Source: Gymnorhina tibicen (taxonomy: Eukaryota > Chordata > Aves > Passeriformes > Artamidae). Taken from it: a stretch of DNA of 64,000 bases. Every line of letters begins with the position of its first letter. Positions within the stretch are counted from its first letter, which is position 1. The position numbers were made by a program, and so were the translations under genes. Of the stretch, positions 62,390-64,000 are shown one piece after another. The notes under the pieces are model-generated. The model ran no database searches, was not told the origin of the DNA, and saw only the letters and a list, made by a program, of their open reading frames with translations. The stretch lies in assembly GCA_013399875.1 (NCBI GenBank), contig VXAZ01018004.1:1276607-1340606 (forward strand). The letters run 5' to 3'.

Positions 62390-63194
62390 ATGTGAACATC
62401 ATGAAGTTCAACAAGGCCAAGTGCAAGGTCCTGCACCTGGGTTGGGGCAATTGCAAACATGGATGCAAGCTGTGTGATAAGTGGATTGAGGGCAGTCCTG
62501 GGGCAAAAGTTTGGGGGTATTGAGGGATGAAAAACTGAATATGAGCCAGTAATGTGCACTCGCAGCCCAGAAAGCCAACCATATCCTGTGCTGCATCAAA
62601 GGCAGCGTGGCCAGCAGGGCAAGGGAGGTGATTCTGCCCCTCTGCTCTGCTCTCATGAGACTCCTTCTGGGGTGCTGCATCCAGCTCTGGGCCTTCCAAC
62701 AGAAAAAAGACAGGCACCCATTGGAGCAAGTCCAGAGGAGGCCACAAAGATAACCAGAGGACTGGGAGGTCTCTCCTATGAGGAAATGCAGGGAGAGTTG
62801 AGGTTGTTAAGTCTGGAGAAGAGAAGGCTCCAGAAGACCTTATAGCAGCCTTCCAGTAACTAAAGGGGGCTACAAGAAATCTGGAAAGACACTCTATCAG
62901 GGAGTGTAGTGATAGCATGAGGAGTAACAGATTTGAACTGAAACGGGGAAGATTTACATTGAATATAAGGAAGAAATGTTTTATGATGAGGGTGATAAGC
63001 CACTGGAAGAGGTTATCCAGAGAACTTGTGGAAGCCCTATCCGTGGAAGCGTTCAAGTCAAGGTTGGATATGGTCCTGAGCAACCTGATCCAGGGGAAGG
63101 TGTCCCTGCCCATGATGGAGTGGGAGCAACACGGGGGTGGAATTAGATGGTCTTCAAGGTTCCCTCCAACCCAAACCATTCTGCAATTCTATGA
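62390..63194 (+). mobile_element. CR1 retrotransposon, C-terminal ORF2 part plus 3' UTR
   Basis: Sense-strand CR1 of about 800 bases. It starts at GAACATCATGAAGTTCAACA and AGTGCAAGGTCCTGCACCTG and runs through CTGCATCCAGCTCTGGG, TCTGGAGAAGAGAAGGCTCC, ACTAAAGGGGGCTACAAG and AAGGTGTCCCTGCCCATGAT, to a degenerate terminus CTGCAATTCTATGA. The 5' end may reach a little further upstream in decayed form. The longest open frame of the whole window (263 codons, minus strand, 62388-63179) is the antisense of this element and is not a gene. Confidence 0.95.
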
Positions 63195-63393
63195 AACAGA
63201 ATTTCCCACTTTCCCCCCCCATTCATTCACTCTGCTCATTATAACTGGCACTGAAACACTGAGGTCTACTTCAACTAAACTTATTGTCCATTGTATGGCC
63301 TAAATTACATAGCTAACTTCTGTGTATTACCTGAGGAAAGAGGAAGTTATTATCTTCCTCTGATTTCAGTTTGTGTAATAAACCAATCTATGA
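63195..63393. other. Spacer between two CR1 copies
   Basis: A C-rich run (63213-63220) and unique sequence. Nothing else is recognised. Confidence 0.5.
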
Positions 63394-63521
63394 GGTTCAA
63401 GGCCAGGTTGGATAAGGCCTTGAGAAATCGGGTCTAGTGGGAGGTGTCCCTATGGTGGTGGGGTTGGAACTAAGTGGTCTTTGACGTCCCTTCCAAACCC
63501 TTAATATACTACGGTTCTACA
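63394..63521 (+). mobile_element. Second CR1 3'-end fragment
   Basis: GTTCAAGGCCAGGTTGGATA, AGTGGGAGGTGTCCCTATGG and GGTTGGAACTAAGTGGTCTT end in a decayed TACGGTTCTAC. It covers the same CR1 3' region as the end of the neighbouring copy (62390-63194), so it is a separate insertion in the same orientation. Confidence 0.9.
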
Positions 63522-64000
63522 GGTCTGTGACAGAAAATGCAATGAATTTAGTTACTTTAAAAAGAGCTAAACATGGTTGGAAAACTGTTTTCACATTACC
63601 TTTTCCTCATTTTCAGTATGATCATATACTCATGAAAATATCACAGAACACAGTGTCAGACTAAAGGTAGAGTACAGACAGTAATAACATTTTCAGAAAG
63701 CTCGGAGTCATATGATTCCTAAATGTATTCTGCAGCTAGTTTCTAGATAGTAAATCATTATTTAGTCAGATAGTGAATTGTGCAAAAAAAATTCACCCTT
63801 TGTTGTAAATAATAACTTACTCCATGCTAAATCTGCTTCTTTAAAAGAAAGGAAACACATCCAGCTCTTAAGTTTTGTTTTTCATTGTGGTTTGGAGTGA
63901 TATGGTTAGAAGAGCTACATAATAAATTAATGACTGGAAATTACAGGATAGGTCAAGGTCACTTTGTGCATAAATTGGAGGTCTAGGAGTTTTGTGCTAT
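63522..64000. other. No gene recognised
   Basis: AT-rich unique sequence to the end of the window. Confidence 0.55.

Noticed and set aside
62388..63179. 263-codon minus-strand open frame as a gene
   Set aside because: It is the exact antisense of a CR1 retrotransposon, shows no known domain, and similar antisense frames occur in the other CR1 copies.
1..64000. tRNA, rRNA, snRNA or CRISPR elements
   Set aside because: Reading both strands I found no cloverleaf box A/B pair, no rRNA-like block and no regularly spaced repeats.

Overview
The window looks like 64 kb of non-coding vertebrate DNA from a bird. The main evidence is repeat content. There are ten recognisable CR1 retrotransposon copies, several carrying the CR1 3' terminal ATTCTATG-type repeat (or ATAGAAT on the other strand) and no poly-A tail. 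There are also two solo LTRs of avian endogenous retrovirus type. The background is AT-rich, with one sharp CpG island. I see no bacterial or viral gene organisation, no tRNA or rRNA, no CRISPR array and no complete protein-coding gene. All open frames of 60-260 codons that I examined are either CR1 or LTR shadows or chance frames in intron-like sequence. No species is proposed.

Layout: 1-9.2 kb holds a poly-A assembly gap and five CR1 fragments in both orientations. From 9.2 to 21 kb the sequence is mostly unique and AT-rich. It contains a weak candidate for a minus-strand terminal exon (10539-10865) and an even weaker plus-strand one (14325-14468). 21-27.5 kb contains a solo ERVL-type LTR on the minus strand, an ATT microsatellite and a second LTR on the plus strand. 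30-35 kb contains two old minus-strand CR1 copies. 35-46.7 kb is mostly unique DNA, including a GC-richer block at 42.17-42.83 kb. 46.7-47.8 kb is a long minus-strand CR1 that still shows a reverse-transcriptase FADD motif and contains a small assembly duplication around a single N. 48-58 kb is unique apart from a CTTT microsatellite and a GGT tract. 58.1-58.6 kb is a CpG island with GC boxes, the best promoter candidate here. 62.4-63.5 kb holds two plus-strand CR1 copies.

Interpretation: the most economical reading is a long intron or intergenic region flanking a CpG-island promoter. If transcription from the island runs on the minus strand, three minus-strand signals would lie in its path: two juxtaposed acceptor-donor sites (51306/51307 and 44421/44422) that resemble recursive splice sites, and the candidate terminal exon near 10.7 kb. 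That chain is inference. Each signal can arise by chance in 64 kb of AT-rich DNA, and none identifies a gene. I did not find convincing evidence of a new biological system.
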